In this document: positions 23,066-33,785 of the stretch, one piece after another
How positions within the stretch are numbered: the first letter of the stretch is position 1
Layout: each line of letters begins with the position of its first letter
NCBI GenBank assembly: GCA_007570785.1
Contig: ML660772.1
Coordinates: forward strand, 35,076,627-35,140,626
DNA: 64,000 bases
Direction: 5' to 3'
Source: Antilocapra americana
Taxonomy: Eukaryota > Chordata > Mammalia > Artiodactyla > Antilocapridae
Position numbers and translations under genes: made by a program
The notes under the pieces: generated by a model
Seen by the model: only the letters and a program-made list of their open reading frames with translations
Databases searched by the model: none
What the model was told of the DNA's origin: nothing

Positions 23066-24000
23066 TTTTTTTTTGCCTTTTTAGTTTATTTGCTGACATA
23101 ATGATTGCCATTTTTTATTCATTTTCTCAAGATTGACTGATTATTAAAAAAATATGCCACACTTTATAGAAATCAACACTCTCTCCCTTATTTCTGTGCT
23201 TCTGGGACTATAGAAATGTTACTGGTCTTGCCCCACATCTTCAAATTAACATTCTTGGGTCACAACAACAAGTCTTCCCAAAGGGAAACTTCTGGAAAAG
23301 ACACGTTATTTCTTGGCTAATATTTCCTCTTTTTTGTAGCATGCACCAGCCATATAAATAAGAAGCATATTTTAGGGAGTAAGGAGGGCATCCATGAGCA
23401 AGTCCACAGCTGTTGACGGTCATAACACTAGAGACAAGCATAAAGGAATATGTAAACATACTGGCAAAAAATCATGTAACAACTAGGAACCAACTCTTCA
23501 TTTCATTCGTGGTGGAAACTCCACTGTCCAATGCACGTACATGATGAGGTAGACCAGTGAGTTACAGAGCCACAAAAAATTGATGTACCTAAGAGGTGAG
23601 GAATAAGATCTGCAAAAAATCCTAGGATGCCCTCTTCCTGGTAGACAATTACTATGGAGTCACAAAGTCCATAGTACTTGGATTCTCTCATGATGAGTCG
23701 TACCATAGATCTCAGAGTGATCATGTGAAAGGGATGTGTGATGAGAGCAATAGCACAATGCACCATCATGTCTCAAGTTGTCTCCTTGATAACTCTGTCA
23801 AAGGAAGATGAAACTTCTTTCTCTATGTTTCCAGATCCTGACTCCTCAACCTTGTTTGACTGGCCAAGTCCAACAATATGGCACCCACTGACAGACAGAC
23901 AGAGCCACCAAGCAAGTGTCAGCCTAATATCACATACCAAGGCCACCAGCTTCACTGGCCCAATCTCATACACACCCACATACTCACCAATGTATGTCTT
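23066..24000 (-). pseudogene. MTCH2P: Processed pseudogene of mitochondrial carrier homolog 2
   Basis: Minus-strand frames read as broken MTCH2, an outer mitochondrial membrane carrier-like protein. About 23800-23600 gives KEVSSSFDRVIKETT, a stop where MTCH2 has Arg, then ALITHPFHMITLRSM and EEGILGFFA. About 23459-23241 gives NSCGLAHGCPPYSLKY and the C-terminal KTCCCDPRMLI followed by TGA at 23241. Downstream come a short 3' UTR, an AATAAA at about 23086-23091 and a terminal A tract (T-run on + at about 23066-23077). Loss of introns plus an A tail marks retroposition. Several frameshifts and the in-frame stop make it non-coding. The 5' limit is uncertain because similarity fades beyond about 23880. 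MTCH1 is a less likely parent. Confidence 0.85.
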
Positions 24001-24104
24001 GCTGCCCAACTTCTGCCTTTTAAAACACATTGAGAAAATAAGCATTTTCAAGTTTCCCCTAGATCACTGCTTTTCAAAGTTACATGTGCACATGAATAAT
24101 ACTC

Positions 24105-25055
24105 TTGCAGGGAGGAAGCCAATTCTGACTCCATATTGGAAAATGTTTGACTTTCTTTTCATTGCTTTTGTTATTATGAAAGTCACTCAGTCATGTCCGA
24201 CTCTTTGTGACCCCTTTGGAATTCTCCAGGCCAGGATACTGGAGTGGGTAGCCTTTCCCTTCTCCAGAGGATCTTCCCAACCCAGGGACTGAACCCAGGT
24301 CTCCTGCATTGCAGGCAGATTCTTTACCAGCTGAGCCACAAAGAAAGCCCAAGAATACTGGAGTGGGTAACCTATCCCTTCTCCAGTGGATCATCCCGAC
24401 CCAGGAATCGAACCAGGGTCTCCTGCATTGCATGTGGATTCTTTACCAACTGAGCTATCAGGGAAGCCCTGGAAAAAATATTCTCCAGGCCAGAATACTG
24501 GAGTGGGTAGCCTTTCCCTTCTTCAGGGGATCTTCCTAACCCAGGGATCAAACCCAGGTCTCCCACATTGCAGGGGGGATTCTTTACCTGCTGAGTCACA
24601 AGGGATGTGATTATAGTGATTATAATCATACTTAATAGCTTGCCTCAGAGGACCCTGCCCCTCTGCTTGACTGTAAGCTAAAGTGCCTTTGTTCAGCTCA
24701 GATAAATAATTTATCCCTACCCACCTACAAATAGAAGAGGTTAATATATCCTTTCCAAAGGCTGGCCATTCCTTTGGAGATGTTTTGCAAGACTAAAGCC
24801 CCTTGTACTTTACTTCCCCACTGCCTCTCCCTCTCTATTCTGCCTTTTGACTTCAGTTCCTCATTGATTTTCCTCTAACTCTACAAAAGAAGCTGGCATC
24901 CAGACTCCTACAAGATGGTTATTTTGAGGCGCTAGCCTGCCATCTTCTTGGTCTGCCAGCTCCCCAATTAGTCTCTTCCTTGCCGCAACACCTCATCTCT
25001 TGGATTCATTGGCCTGTCCTGTAGCAAGCAGAGTGAGCTTGCACTTGGTAACAAT
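24105..25055 (+). mobile_element. Solo-LTR-like endogenous retroviral remnant, split by SINEs
   Basis: Segments at about 24105-24175 and 24612-25055 match, in order, the uninterrupted copy at 35560-36095: 'agccaattctgactccat', 'gaccctgcccctctgc', 'actgcctctccctctct', 'gcctgccatcttct'. No retroviral coding region flanks it, so a solo LTR is likely. The AATAAA present in the other copy is changed here ('ccaattagtctct'). Confidence 0.65.
24178..24603 (-). mobile_element. Bov-A2 type SINE with three repeated units, antisense
   Basis: Read antisense there are three copies of the roughly 116-bp unit around 'actggagtgggtagcc': about 24221-24350, 24351-24470 and 24480-24603. The Bov-A2 family is dimeric, so the third unit is an extra fragment or a second insertion. 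It lies inside the LTR and is therefore younger. Confidence 0.85.
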
Positions 25056-25166
25056 ACCAGCTTTAAAACACATTCACATTCCCTCTGAAGTAAGGTAAAT
25101 TAGTTAACAGAAAAGTCAGCAGTGCAGAATTAAACCTATCCTCCAGTATGTACAAAAGCTGATGTT

Positions 25167-25589
25167 TGGAGCCTATTATCCAGAGTGAAGTAAGCCAGAA
25201 GGAAAAACAAAAATACAGTATACTAACGCATATATATGGAATTTAGAAAGATGGCAGTGAGAACCCTGCATGCAAGACAGCAAAAGGAACGCAGATGTAT
25301 AGAACAGACTCGTGGACTCTGTGGATGAGGGCAAGGGTGGGATGATATGGGAGAATGGCATTGAAGCATGTTAATTATCATATGTGAAATCAATCGTCAG
25401 CCCAGGATTGATGCTTGGGGCTGGTGCACCGAGATTTCCCATGGGGAGGGAATCGGGAGGGAGGAGGGAGGGGGGTTCTGGAGGGGGAGCATATGTAAAC
25501 CCATGGTGGTTTCATGTCATTGTATGGCAAAAACAATAAAAAAATAAAATAAAATAAAATATTCAATGGAATACTAAAAAAAAAAAGAA
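25167..25589 (+). mobile_element. 5'-truncated ruminant L1 with perfect target-site duplication
   Basis: The sequence is the L1 3' end: 'tgtatagaacagactcgtgg', 'gggatgatatgggagaatgg', 'gcttggggctggtgcacc', then a G-rich block and A-rich tail. It is flanked by identical 13-bp repeats aaaagctgatgtt at 25154-25166 and 25590-25602. The tail contains a non-A interruption near 25560. Confidence 0.93.
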
Positions 25590-25602
25590 AAAAGCTGATG
25601 TT

Positions 25603-26869
25603 ACAGTCCCAAATTTTCTCTGGAACTGGTTAAAAAAAAAAGAAAAAGAAAAAAAACCTCAATATATAAGTAAAAGGAAGTTCTCTAAGACCAGACCACT
25701 TAATAAATGGTCGATATGAACTGATATGTACTTTTTAAGAGTGAAATATTTTATGATTAAGCACCATTGCCTCGCAGGGAGTGGCTGTAGACATAAATTT
25801 CCCCCAGGTAAAAGCAACTCCTGGTAAATAGTTTATTGACTAGGGAAAGGGCCAAAAGGAAAGAGAGTTTCCTTTGCTAAATAATGGAGCTCTGACTAAG
25901 CCAGATGGATTGGTTACAAAACAAAGGTCTTTTGTAAAGGACTCCTCCCAAATATTTACATTAACTTAAGAAAAAAACAGAAGTTCTACTGTGTATATCT
26001 CCTTATAATTTCATGGTAATATTTAGGCACTACTATCATTTTTATTCTTTATCATTTCACTATAATTAAAATAAATTATTTGTTAAAATAAAATGTAATG
26101 TTCTCATATGCTGATTAAGTATACCATATATAGCATAAGTATATATATAGTATAAATATACTAGTATACTATGAAATGCCAAATATCTCAGGTATATATG
26201 ACATTATATTAAATCATACTATATTACACTTTCTTGTCTTATTAGGTTTTCTGAGAGTTGATCACTCAATGAATAAGATTTATGGAGTTTCCATCTTCCT
26301 AAAGGGTGATTAGAATTTTGTTTCACTTGAATAGGAGGAAATGTAGTCATTGTCCACATATCTAAATATTCTACTTCTCTCAACTAGATATAATGTAGTA
26401 ATCTGGCCCACACCTTGACCCAAATTTTTCTGAAAAACTGCTATGCTTAAGCATGCTATTAAACAATCCCAATGTTGGATAAGCTAGGATTGCTATTATC
26501 ATTAATTTTATATTGATATAAATCTACCCAGATGAAAAAAAAAATGAGTCAAGTACTTTTTACATCTCTTCTCACACGTTCCAACTATATTACTCCTTGA
26601 TTATGTCAGTGTTTGGACTAAGACTTTTCCTCTCTTTAATGAAAGCTGGAAGGGTGATTTTAGTAGGGCTATTATAATCCAATTATTAAACAGTCAAGGT
26701 AGGTAGATCCCTCAATTTCATAACAGTCAGTTTGATTTCTTATATGGCATCATGATGAAATGATGAGCTAAACCTGGCATTTTAAACGGACTCTAAGTAT
26801 AAAAAAAAGAAGACTCAATGTGATTTGTGTTTGCTTATATTTAGTATTGCTAGGTAGTTAGAATAGGAA
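25603..26869. other. Intergenic, nothing recognised
   Basis: AT-rich sequence with A-rich runs near 25630 and TA-rich patches at 26125-26170. No gene or RNA is seen. Confidence 0.4.
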
Positions 26870-27117
26870 AAAGGAGTCCAAAAGGGCGGTGGCTAAAAGA
26901 CAAAGAAAGGTAAAAGCCCAGAAAAACGGAACAAAAGAAAATCTGAAGATTGGAGTGAGAACCTTAGGTGAAACAAATACGCCCCCTTCCTGGCTAGCCC
27001 AATATACATAGGGCAGGCTCAGCACCTAGGAAACAAAATGTATAAAAAGAGAAAGCCAAGACAGATTGAGGCCTCTTCTTTGGGGTCTGCTGGCCCTCAT
27101 GCCTCGAGGTTGTACTA

Positions 27118-27376
27118 TCCAAGGCTATGGTTTTTCCAGTGGTCATGTATGGATGTGAGAGTTGGACTGTAAAGAAAGCTGAGTGCTGAAGAATTGATGT
27201 TTTTGAACTGTGGTGTTGGAGAAGACTCTTGAGAGTCCCTTGAACTACAAAGAGATCCAACCAGACCATGCTAAAGGAAATCAGTCCTGAATATCCATTA
27301 GAAGTACTGATGTTAAAGTTGAAACTCCAATACTTTGGCCACCTGAAGGGAGAACTAACTGATTCATTTGAAAAGA
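27118..27376 (+). mobile_element. BovB fragment, C-terminal region, misplaced 5' piece
   Basis: This stretch matches the late BovB ORF region that appears again at about 29110-29362. It stops abruptly at about 27376 and is joined directly to an earlier part of the BovB ORF, so it is out of order relative to the following 2.2 kb. Confidence 0.85.
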
Positions 27377-29570
27377 TACAGTCAGCAAAAACAAGACCGG
27401 GAGCTGACTGTGGCTCTGATCATGAACTCCTTATTGCCAAATTCAGACTGAAATTGAAGAAAGTAGGGAAAACCACTAGATCATTCAGGTATGACCTAAA
27501 TCAAATCCCTTGTAATTATACAGTAGAAGTGAGAAATAGATTTAAGGGACTAGGTCTGATAGACAGAGTGCCTGATGAACTATGGATGGAGGTTCGTGAC
27601 ATTGTACAGGAGACAGGGATTAAGATCATCCCCAAGAAAAATAAATGCAAAAAAGCAAAATGGCTCTCTGAGGAGGCTTTACAAATAGCTGTGAAAAGAA
27701 GAGAAGCAAAAAGCAAAGGAGAAAAGGAAAGATATTCCCATCTGAATGCAGAATTCCAAAGAATGGCAAGGAGAGATAAGAAAGCCTTCCTCAGCGAACA
27801 ATGTGAAGAAATAGAGGAAAACAACAGAATGGGAAAGACTAGAGATCGCTTCAAGAAAATTAAAGATACCAAGGGAACATTTCATGCAAACATGGGCTCG
27901 ATAAAGGACAGAAATGGTATGGACCTAACAGAAACATAAGATATTAAGAAGAGGTTGCAAGAATACACAGAAGAACTGCACAAAAAAGATCTTCACAACC
28001 CAGTTAGTCACAACGGTGTGATCACTCACACTCAGCTAGAGCCAAACATCCTGGAATGTGAAGTCAAGTGAGCCTTAGGAAGCATCACTACAAACAAAGC
28101 TAGTGGAGGTGACGGAATTCCAGTTGAGATATTTCAAATCCTATAAGATGATGCTGTGAAAGTGATGCACTCAATATGCCAGCAAATTTGTAAAACCCAG
28201 CAATGTCCACAGGACTGGAAAAGGTCAGTTTACATTCCTATCCCAAAAAAGGCAATGCCAAAGAATGCTCAGACTACTGCACAATTGTACTCATTTCACA
28301 CGCTAGTAAAGTAATGCTCAAAATTCTCCAAGCCAGGCTTCAGCAATACATGAACCATGAACTTCCAGATGTTCAAGCTGGTTTTAGAAAAGGCAGAAGA
28401 ACAAGAGATCAAATTGCCAACATCTGCTGGATTATCAACAAAGCAAGAGAGTTCCAGAAAAATATCTACTTCTGCTTTATTGACTATGCCAAAGTCTTTG
28501 ACTGTGTGGATCACAATAAACTGGAAAATTCTGAAAGAGATGGGAATACCAGACCACCTGACCTGTCTCTTGAGAAACCTATATACAGGTCAGGAAGCAA
28601 CAGTTAGAACTGGACAGGGAACAACAGAATGGTTCCAAATAGGAAAAGGAGTACGTCAAGGCTGTATAGTGTCACCCTGCTTATTTAACTTACATGCAGA
28701 GTACATCATGAGAAACACTGGGCTGGAAGAAGCACAAGCTGGAATCAAGATTGCCAGGAGAAATATCAATAACCTCAGATATGCCGACGACACCACACTT
28801 ATGGCAGAAAGTGAAGAGGAACTAAAAAGCCTCTTGATGAAAGTGAAAGAGGAGAGTGAAAAAGTTGGCTTAAGGCTCAACATTAAGAAAACTAAGATCA
28901 TGGCATCCAGTCCCATCACTTCATGGGAAATAGATGGGGAAACAGTGGAAACAGTGTCAGACTTTATTTTTCTGGGCTCCAAAATCACTGCAGATGGTGA
29001 TTGCAGCCATGAAATCAAAAGACGCCTACTCCTTGGAAGGAAAGTTATGGCCAACCTGGATAGCATATTGAAAAGCAGAGATATTACTTTGCCAACAAAG
29101 GTCCATCTAGTCAAGGCTATGGTTTTTCCAGTAGTCATGTATGGATGTGAGAGTTGGACAGTGAAAAAGACTGAGCACCGAAGAATTGATGCTTTTGAGC
29201 TGTGATGTTGGAGAAGACTCTTGAGAGTCCCTTGGACTAAAAGGAGATCCAACAAGTCCATCCTAGGGGAGATCAGTTCTGAGTGTTCATTGGAAGAATT
29301 GATGTTGAAGCTGAAAGTCCAATACTTTGACCACCTGATGCGAAGAGTTGACTCACTGGAAAAGACCCTGATGCTGGGAAGGATTGGGGGCAGGGGAAGA
29401 AGGGGACAACAAAGGATGAGATGGCTGGATGGCATTACCAACTTGATGGACATGGGTTTGTGTGGACCCCAGGAGTTGGTGATGGACAGGGAGGCCTGGC
29501 GTGCTGCAGTTCATGGGGTCCCATGGAGTGGGACATGACTGAGCGACTGAACTGAACTGAACTGAACTGC
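27377..29570 (+). mobile_element. BovB (RTE) LINE, 5'-truncated, ORF disabled
   Basis: This is the longest BovB copy here. It covers the end of the endonuclease-linker region, the reverse transcriptase and the 3' end with (ACTGA)n. The RT motif YADD is at 28780-28791 with downstream RT thumb-like text. In-frame stops at 27937, 28070 and 28144, a 1-base indel near 28248 and a 2-base deletion near 28525 break the ORF, leaving open pieces at 27268-27939, 28203-28607 and 28357-29205. The first open piece crosses the junction with the preceding fragment. The element normally reverse-transcribes its own RNA; this copy cannot encode a full enzyme. Confidence 0.93.
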
Positions 29571-30030
29571 TGAATAAAACTCTGAGCTGTAACCGAGCTG
29601 TAACACTTGTCCACTGTTTCCAATCTTTGTTTGCGGCAAGACAGAACCAAGGAAATTACACACTCTTCCGATAGTATTTTCTCAATATTTAAATTTACCT
29701 ATATGCTGACAAATCAGATTGTATTATGATTTTGCTTTTAATTAATTTATGGGAAAAAAATTCAAGGAGATATTGACTGATACAAGAAAAAACAAACCTT
29801 TAAATTTTGAATACCTACTATTAGAGACAAAATTTTGCTGCTTTTTCAAAGAAAAATCATATTTCATCATATTGAGTTCTAAAGCCAGAGGAATAATAAT
29901 GATGATGACAATAAGATTGGCTAATTTTTTGAAGATAAGGTAGATTCTTAGCTGCCTTGAAAATCATATTCTGCTTTAAGGCAAGAGAATGTGCCTCGTG
30001 ACCTGCTGGGCCCCTCGATCTGAGGCCCTC

Positions 30031-30515
30031 TGTCAAGCATCATATTGTGAAATGAAAATATCTCCAGCCATATTAATAAATAAGAAATGTCACAGCCATC
30101 AGTGATTTCTGGCTTCCAAATGTGAGTGAAGGCTCCCAAAACTGTGATCCAGGGATGCTGTAAACCCCCCATGGTGACTGCTGAGGAGCCGAGGGAATGC
30201 AAGAAGCAAGGTGAACAAGGATTGGCCCCAGATAGCTGAGGTGTATATGAAAGGAATGAATTCAATGAGCCCAGAGCCTTTCATCTACCCATATACATAA
30301 GCTAAGTTCCTTAACTTGATACCTGATCTCTTTGATGTTCAAACTGCCTGCTCCCTTTCTTGAAAACTTGTATATAACCTGACTTCCCCTCCTGCCTCCT
30401 TGGAGCAGTTTTCTGAGAGCTACTGAGATGCTGTCTCCTGGGCTTGGAGTCCTAAAGATTCCCACCAAATAAAATAACTCTACTTCCAGGTTGTGACTAT
30501 ATTTTTCAGTTGACA
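30031..30515 (+). mobile_element. Probable solo LTR of an endogenous retrovirus
   Basis: The right half has LTR order: a TATA-like 'gtatataacc' at about 30370, 'ggagcagttttctgagagct', 'gctgtctcctgggct', and an AATAAA-type signal near 30468. It ends in TTGACA at 30510-30515. The matching inverted terminus TGTCAA occurs at 30031-30036, giving a 485-bp unit. I see no flanking duplication, so the left border is tentative. Confidence 0.6.
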
Positions 30516-30653
30516 ATATTTAAGAATATTCACATAGAAAATCTGCATTTAAGATGAAGAGATTTTGTTATTGTTGTTACAAATGATTTAATAGATTTTT
30601 AAAATAATACATAAAGCTTTCTGAGAATGAAATAAAAGAAGCAAAGGGTATAT

Positions 30654-31037
30654 AGAATTGATGCTTTTGAACTGTGGTGTTGGAGAAGACTCTTAAAGAG
30701 TCCCTTGGACTCCAAGGACATCCAACCAGTCAATCCTAAAGGAAGTCAGTCCTGAACATTCATTGGAAAGACTGAGGCTTAAGTGGAAACTCCAATACTT
30801 TGGCCACCTGATGCAAAGAACTGATTCATTGGAAAAGACCTTGATGCTGGGAAAGATTGAAGGCAGGAGAAGAAGGGGACGACAGAGGATGAGATGGGTG
30901 GATGGCATCACCGACTCCATGGACATGAGTCTGTGTAGGCTCCAGGAGTTGGTGATGGACAGGGAAGCCTGGCGTGCTGCAGTCCATGGGGTCGCAAGGA
31001 GTCAAACATGACTGAGTGACTGAACTGAATTGAACTG
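30654..31037 (+). mobile_element. BovB 3' fragment with perfect target-site duplication
   Basis: The sense BovB 3' end runs from 'agaattgatgcttttgaact' to the (ACTGA)n end. It is flanked by identical 11-bp repeats aaagggtatat at 30643-30653 and 31038-31048. A long open frame through it is the tail of the RT ORF. Confidence 0.93.
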
Positions 31038-31129
31038 AAAGGGTATATCTCAGAAATTTGACTAAAACTTAAAAAACTGAAAGCCAAAAGCCAGTCTCTA
31101 ATGACCACACACTGTTGTAGATTTGGGCT

Positions 31130-31495
31130 CCTCACACCTTGCTGCATTTACACCCTTGCCTTGGCCTCATCTTTGGATTTATTTGCCAGTCCCTTGACTT
31201 TGGGTGACTTGCCGTGGCCAACAGAACAGGATAGAAGTGTCAGTATGTCATTTCCAAGTGCAGACTTCTCGAAGTCTTAACGTATTTTATCTGACTCTTG
31301 TGCCTCTGTTACTTCTTGGAGCCTGAGAAGAACTGCCCTGACTAACCTGCTGGTCCAAGGAGGCTGAGAGGCATACGGAGCAGAGGGAAGCAGAGGTGCC
31401 CCAGCCACCCCAACCTAGACCAGCTGGGACCCAGCTAAGCCAACCCACAGATCTGTAAAAAGAAATGGTTTTTCTTCCACTGAGCTTTTATATAA
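31130..31495 (+). repeat. Ancient MaLR-type LTR, diverged
   Basis: Text such as 'gtgacttgccgtggccaaca', 'gagcctgagaagaactgccc' and an ending 'cagatctgt' plus 'ccactgagctttta' resembles MLT-type LTRs. A related fragment lies at 47090-47330. The family name is tentative. Confidence 0.45.
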
Positions 31496-31550
31496 ATTAT
31501 ATATTTGGAATTTAAGGGTTTGCTATAATTCAAAAAGATCAAATAGATTC

Positions 31551-31999
31551 TCAGTTCAGTCGCTCAGTCGTGTCCAATCTTTGCGGCCCCATGGACTGCA
31601 GTACACCAGGCTTCCCTGTTCATCACCAACTCTCGGAGCTTGCTCAATCTTATGTTCATCGAGCCATCCAACTATCTCATCCTCTGTCATCCCTTTCTCC
31701 TCCTGTCTTCAATCCTTCCCAGCATCAGGGTCTTTTCAAATGAGTCAGTTAGTTCTTCCCATCAGGTGGCCAAAGTATTGGAGTTTCATCTTCGGCATCA
31801 GTCCTTCCAGTGAATATTCAGGACTGATTTCCTTTAAGATGGTCTGGTTGGATCTCTTTGCAGTCCAAGGAACTCTCAAGAGACTTCTCCAACACCACAG
31901 TTCAAAAGCATCAATTCTTCAACACTCAGCTTTCTTTATAGTCCAACTCTCACTTCCATACATGACTACTGGAAAAACGATAGCTTTGACTAGAAGGAT
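31551..31999 (-). mobile_element. BovB 3' fragment, antisense
   Basis: This is the reverse complement of the BovB 3' end, running from the (ACTGA)-type terminus into the RT C-terminal region. With the sense copy at 30654-31037 it forms an inverted pair separated by about 510 bp. Confidence 0.9.
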
Positions 32000-32159
32000 C
32001 TAGATAGATCTTAGATGCTAATAACAATATCTAACCAGGATTATTTTTTCTTCCAGTTTTATTAAGATAGAATTGATATACATCACTATATTAATTTAAG
32101 GTATATAGCATAATGATTTGACTTATATACATTGTGAAATGATTATCCCAAAGTTTGAA

Positions 32160-32370
32160 AGTGAAAGTCACTCAGTTGTGCTGGACCCTGCGACCCCATG
32201 GATTATGGGGTCTATATGGAATTCTCCATACCAGAATATGGAATTCTCCAGACCAGAATACTGGAGTGGGTAGCCTTTCCCTTCTCCAGAGGATCTTCCC
32301 AACCCAGGGAACAAACTCAAGTCTTCTGCATTCCAGGTGTATTCTTTACCAGCTGAGCCACAAGCGAAGT
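32160..32370 (-). mobile_element. Bov-A2 type SINE, antisense
   Basis: It starts with 'gtgaaagtcactcagt' and ends at 'gagccacaagcgaag'. The segment 'ggaattctcca' is duplicated internally at about 32219 and 32240. Confidence 0.85.
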
Positions 32371-33660
32371 TTAGTAAACATTGATCATTTAATATAGATA
32401 CAAAATTAAAGAAATGGGGGGGCGAAAAATTTTTCTTTCTGATGAGAGCTCTTGGGATTTACTCTTTCAACAATTTTCATATATAATATATAGCAATCTA
32501 AATTATATTTATCACATTGTACATCATATCTCTGTTACTCTTATCTTATAACTAGGAATTTATACCTCCTGACTACCTTCATCTAAATCCTAAGGGAAGG
32601 AGGAAAGCTAGTGAATGATGACACTTTTGATATGTTTACTGATGTTCTTTTCTGGATGCCCATGGAGACTTTCCCTTCTCCACTTCCCACCATACCTAGA
32701 GAAAGATTATTACAACAGAAAAGCAGAGATGAAGAGAGACAGTTTCTCTCTATTCCAAAAGCCTTGGTCTTGGGGGAATTTAAGGCATGAAAAAGAACTG
32801 TTGAGTGACATATGAGCAAGACTTCCTGGTCAAGGGAGAATAAGTTAGGAAAATAAGCAAAGTAATTTTTGACACATGTGCACCTCTAGCATTGACCCAG
32901 ATGAGGGAGGATCTAAAAGCAGAGGTACCTGTGCCACCTGCTTAAGTAGGGCCCTCTGAATAGTTCCTTCCAAGTAGTTCCCCTGCACAGTGGCAGGGTA
33001 TTTGTTCTGTTCTCCACACCACATTCACCATATGAAGCTCCATGATGCTGCATCAGGCCTGCCCACTCTGATTTATCAGACTTGCACAGAGCCCCAAGAA
33101 AAGGAAAGAAATATCAAAAAGTGTCTTTAGCCCTAAGGGTCATATTGAATGAGCATGAGGACATTATAGCAGCATCCCCAACAAACCAGTGACTGAGGAC
33201 AGACAAGATGATGTACCCATCAGCAGATCCAAGATGTAAAACTAAGGAAGAGACTGTCCTCCACAGACCCACCCTGACACTCCTTGGCAATAAGCCCCTG
33301 GAATTTTTACACAATACAATCTTAAGAAAATGGAAGAAACTAGGGACTGATTGAGATGAAGTTTCTGCCACCTGAAGGAATGGGGGTTTGCAAAAGAAAT
33401 TAAGTTCAGTTATTTAAAAAAGAGAAAGTTTTATCTCACAAAGAACTTCAATAATCAATGTTTTCTACTTTTAAAAATCTGAATCAAACCAGGCAAAACA
33501 AAATTATTTCATCGAGCTGATGGTAGGTATTCATTATACTATTTGGTATATCTTAGATGGTTGAGCTATTTTACAGAAGAAATATTTCAAAAGAAAATAT
33601 ATTTATTCCAATCCTGAATCTATGGACTGAAATTTGCCTCCTGAACCCTAGCATCTGTTA
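32371..33660. other. Intergenic, no gene supported
   Basis: Balanced-composition sequence at 32880-33380 contains an 85-codon minus-strand frame (33114-33371), possibly an old repeat remnant. I cannot name it. The remainder is AT-rich. Confidence 0.35.
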
Positions 33661-33664
33661 TGAT

Positions 33665-33785
33665 TTAGGCAGTATCCTCAGTGGTTTTAAGTGCATCACC
33701 TCACTGGATGTTCCTGGCACCCCTCTTGGGTAGATGCAATGATATTTTTCATTTTACAAATAAAGAAAGGAAAGCTAATTTAAGG
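33665..33785 (-). repeat. MIR SINE, antisense
   Basis: A diverged MIR core with 'tgcatcacctcactgga' then 'tttttcattttacaaataaa'. Confidence 0.5.

Larger units (their letters stand above)
26870..29680 (+). mobile_element. Endogenous retroviral LTR interrupted by BovB
   Basis: The left part (about 26870-27117) carries a TATA box (TATAAAA at 27041-27047) and a 'tggccctcatgcctcgagg' block. The right part (29571-29680) begins at a poly(A) signal (AATAAA at 29573-29578), followed by R/U5-like text ending near 'aaggaaattacaca'. Removing 27118-29570 restores normal LTR order, promoter then poly(A) signal. Outer limits are uncertain and no viral genes are adjacent. Confidence 0.6.

Noticed and set aside
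24178..24603. Three regularly spaced similar units, considered as a CRISPR-like or satellite array
   Set aside because: The units are Bov-A2 SINE monomers with tRNA-like heads and no spacers.
27377..29570. Reverse transcriptase considered as a domesticated gene
   Set aside because: Several in-frame stops, a 1-base indel and a 2-base deletion, plus the normal BovB 3' end, show an ordinary dead LINE copy.
33114..33371. 85-codon minus-strand frame with protein-like text
   Set aside because: Could be an old repeat remnant but no family was recognised and nothing nearby supports a gene.
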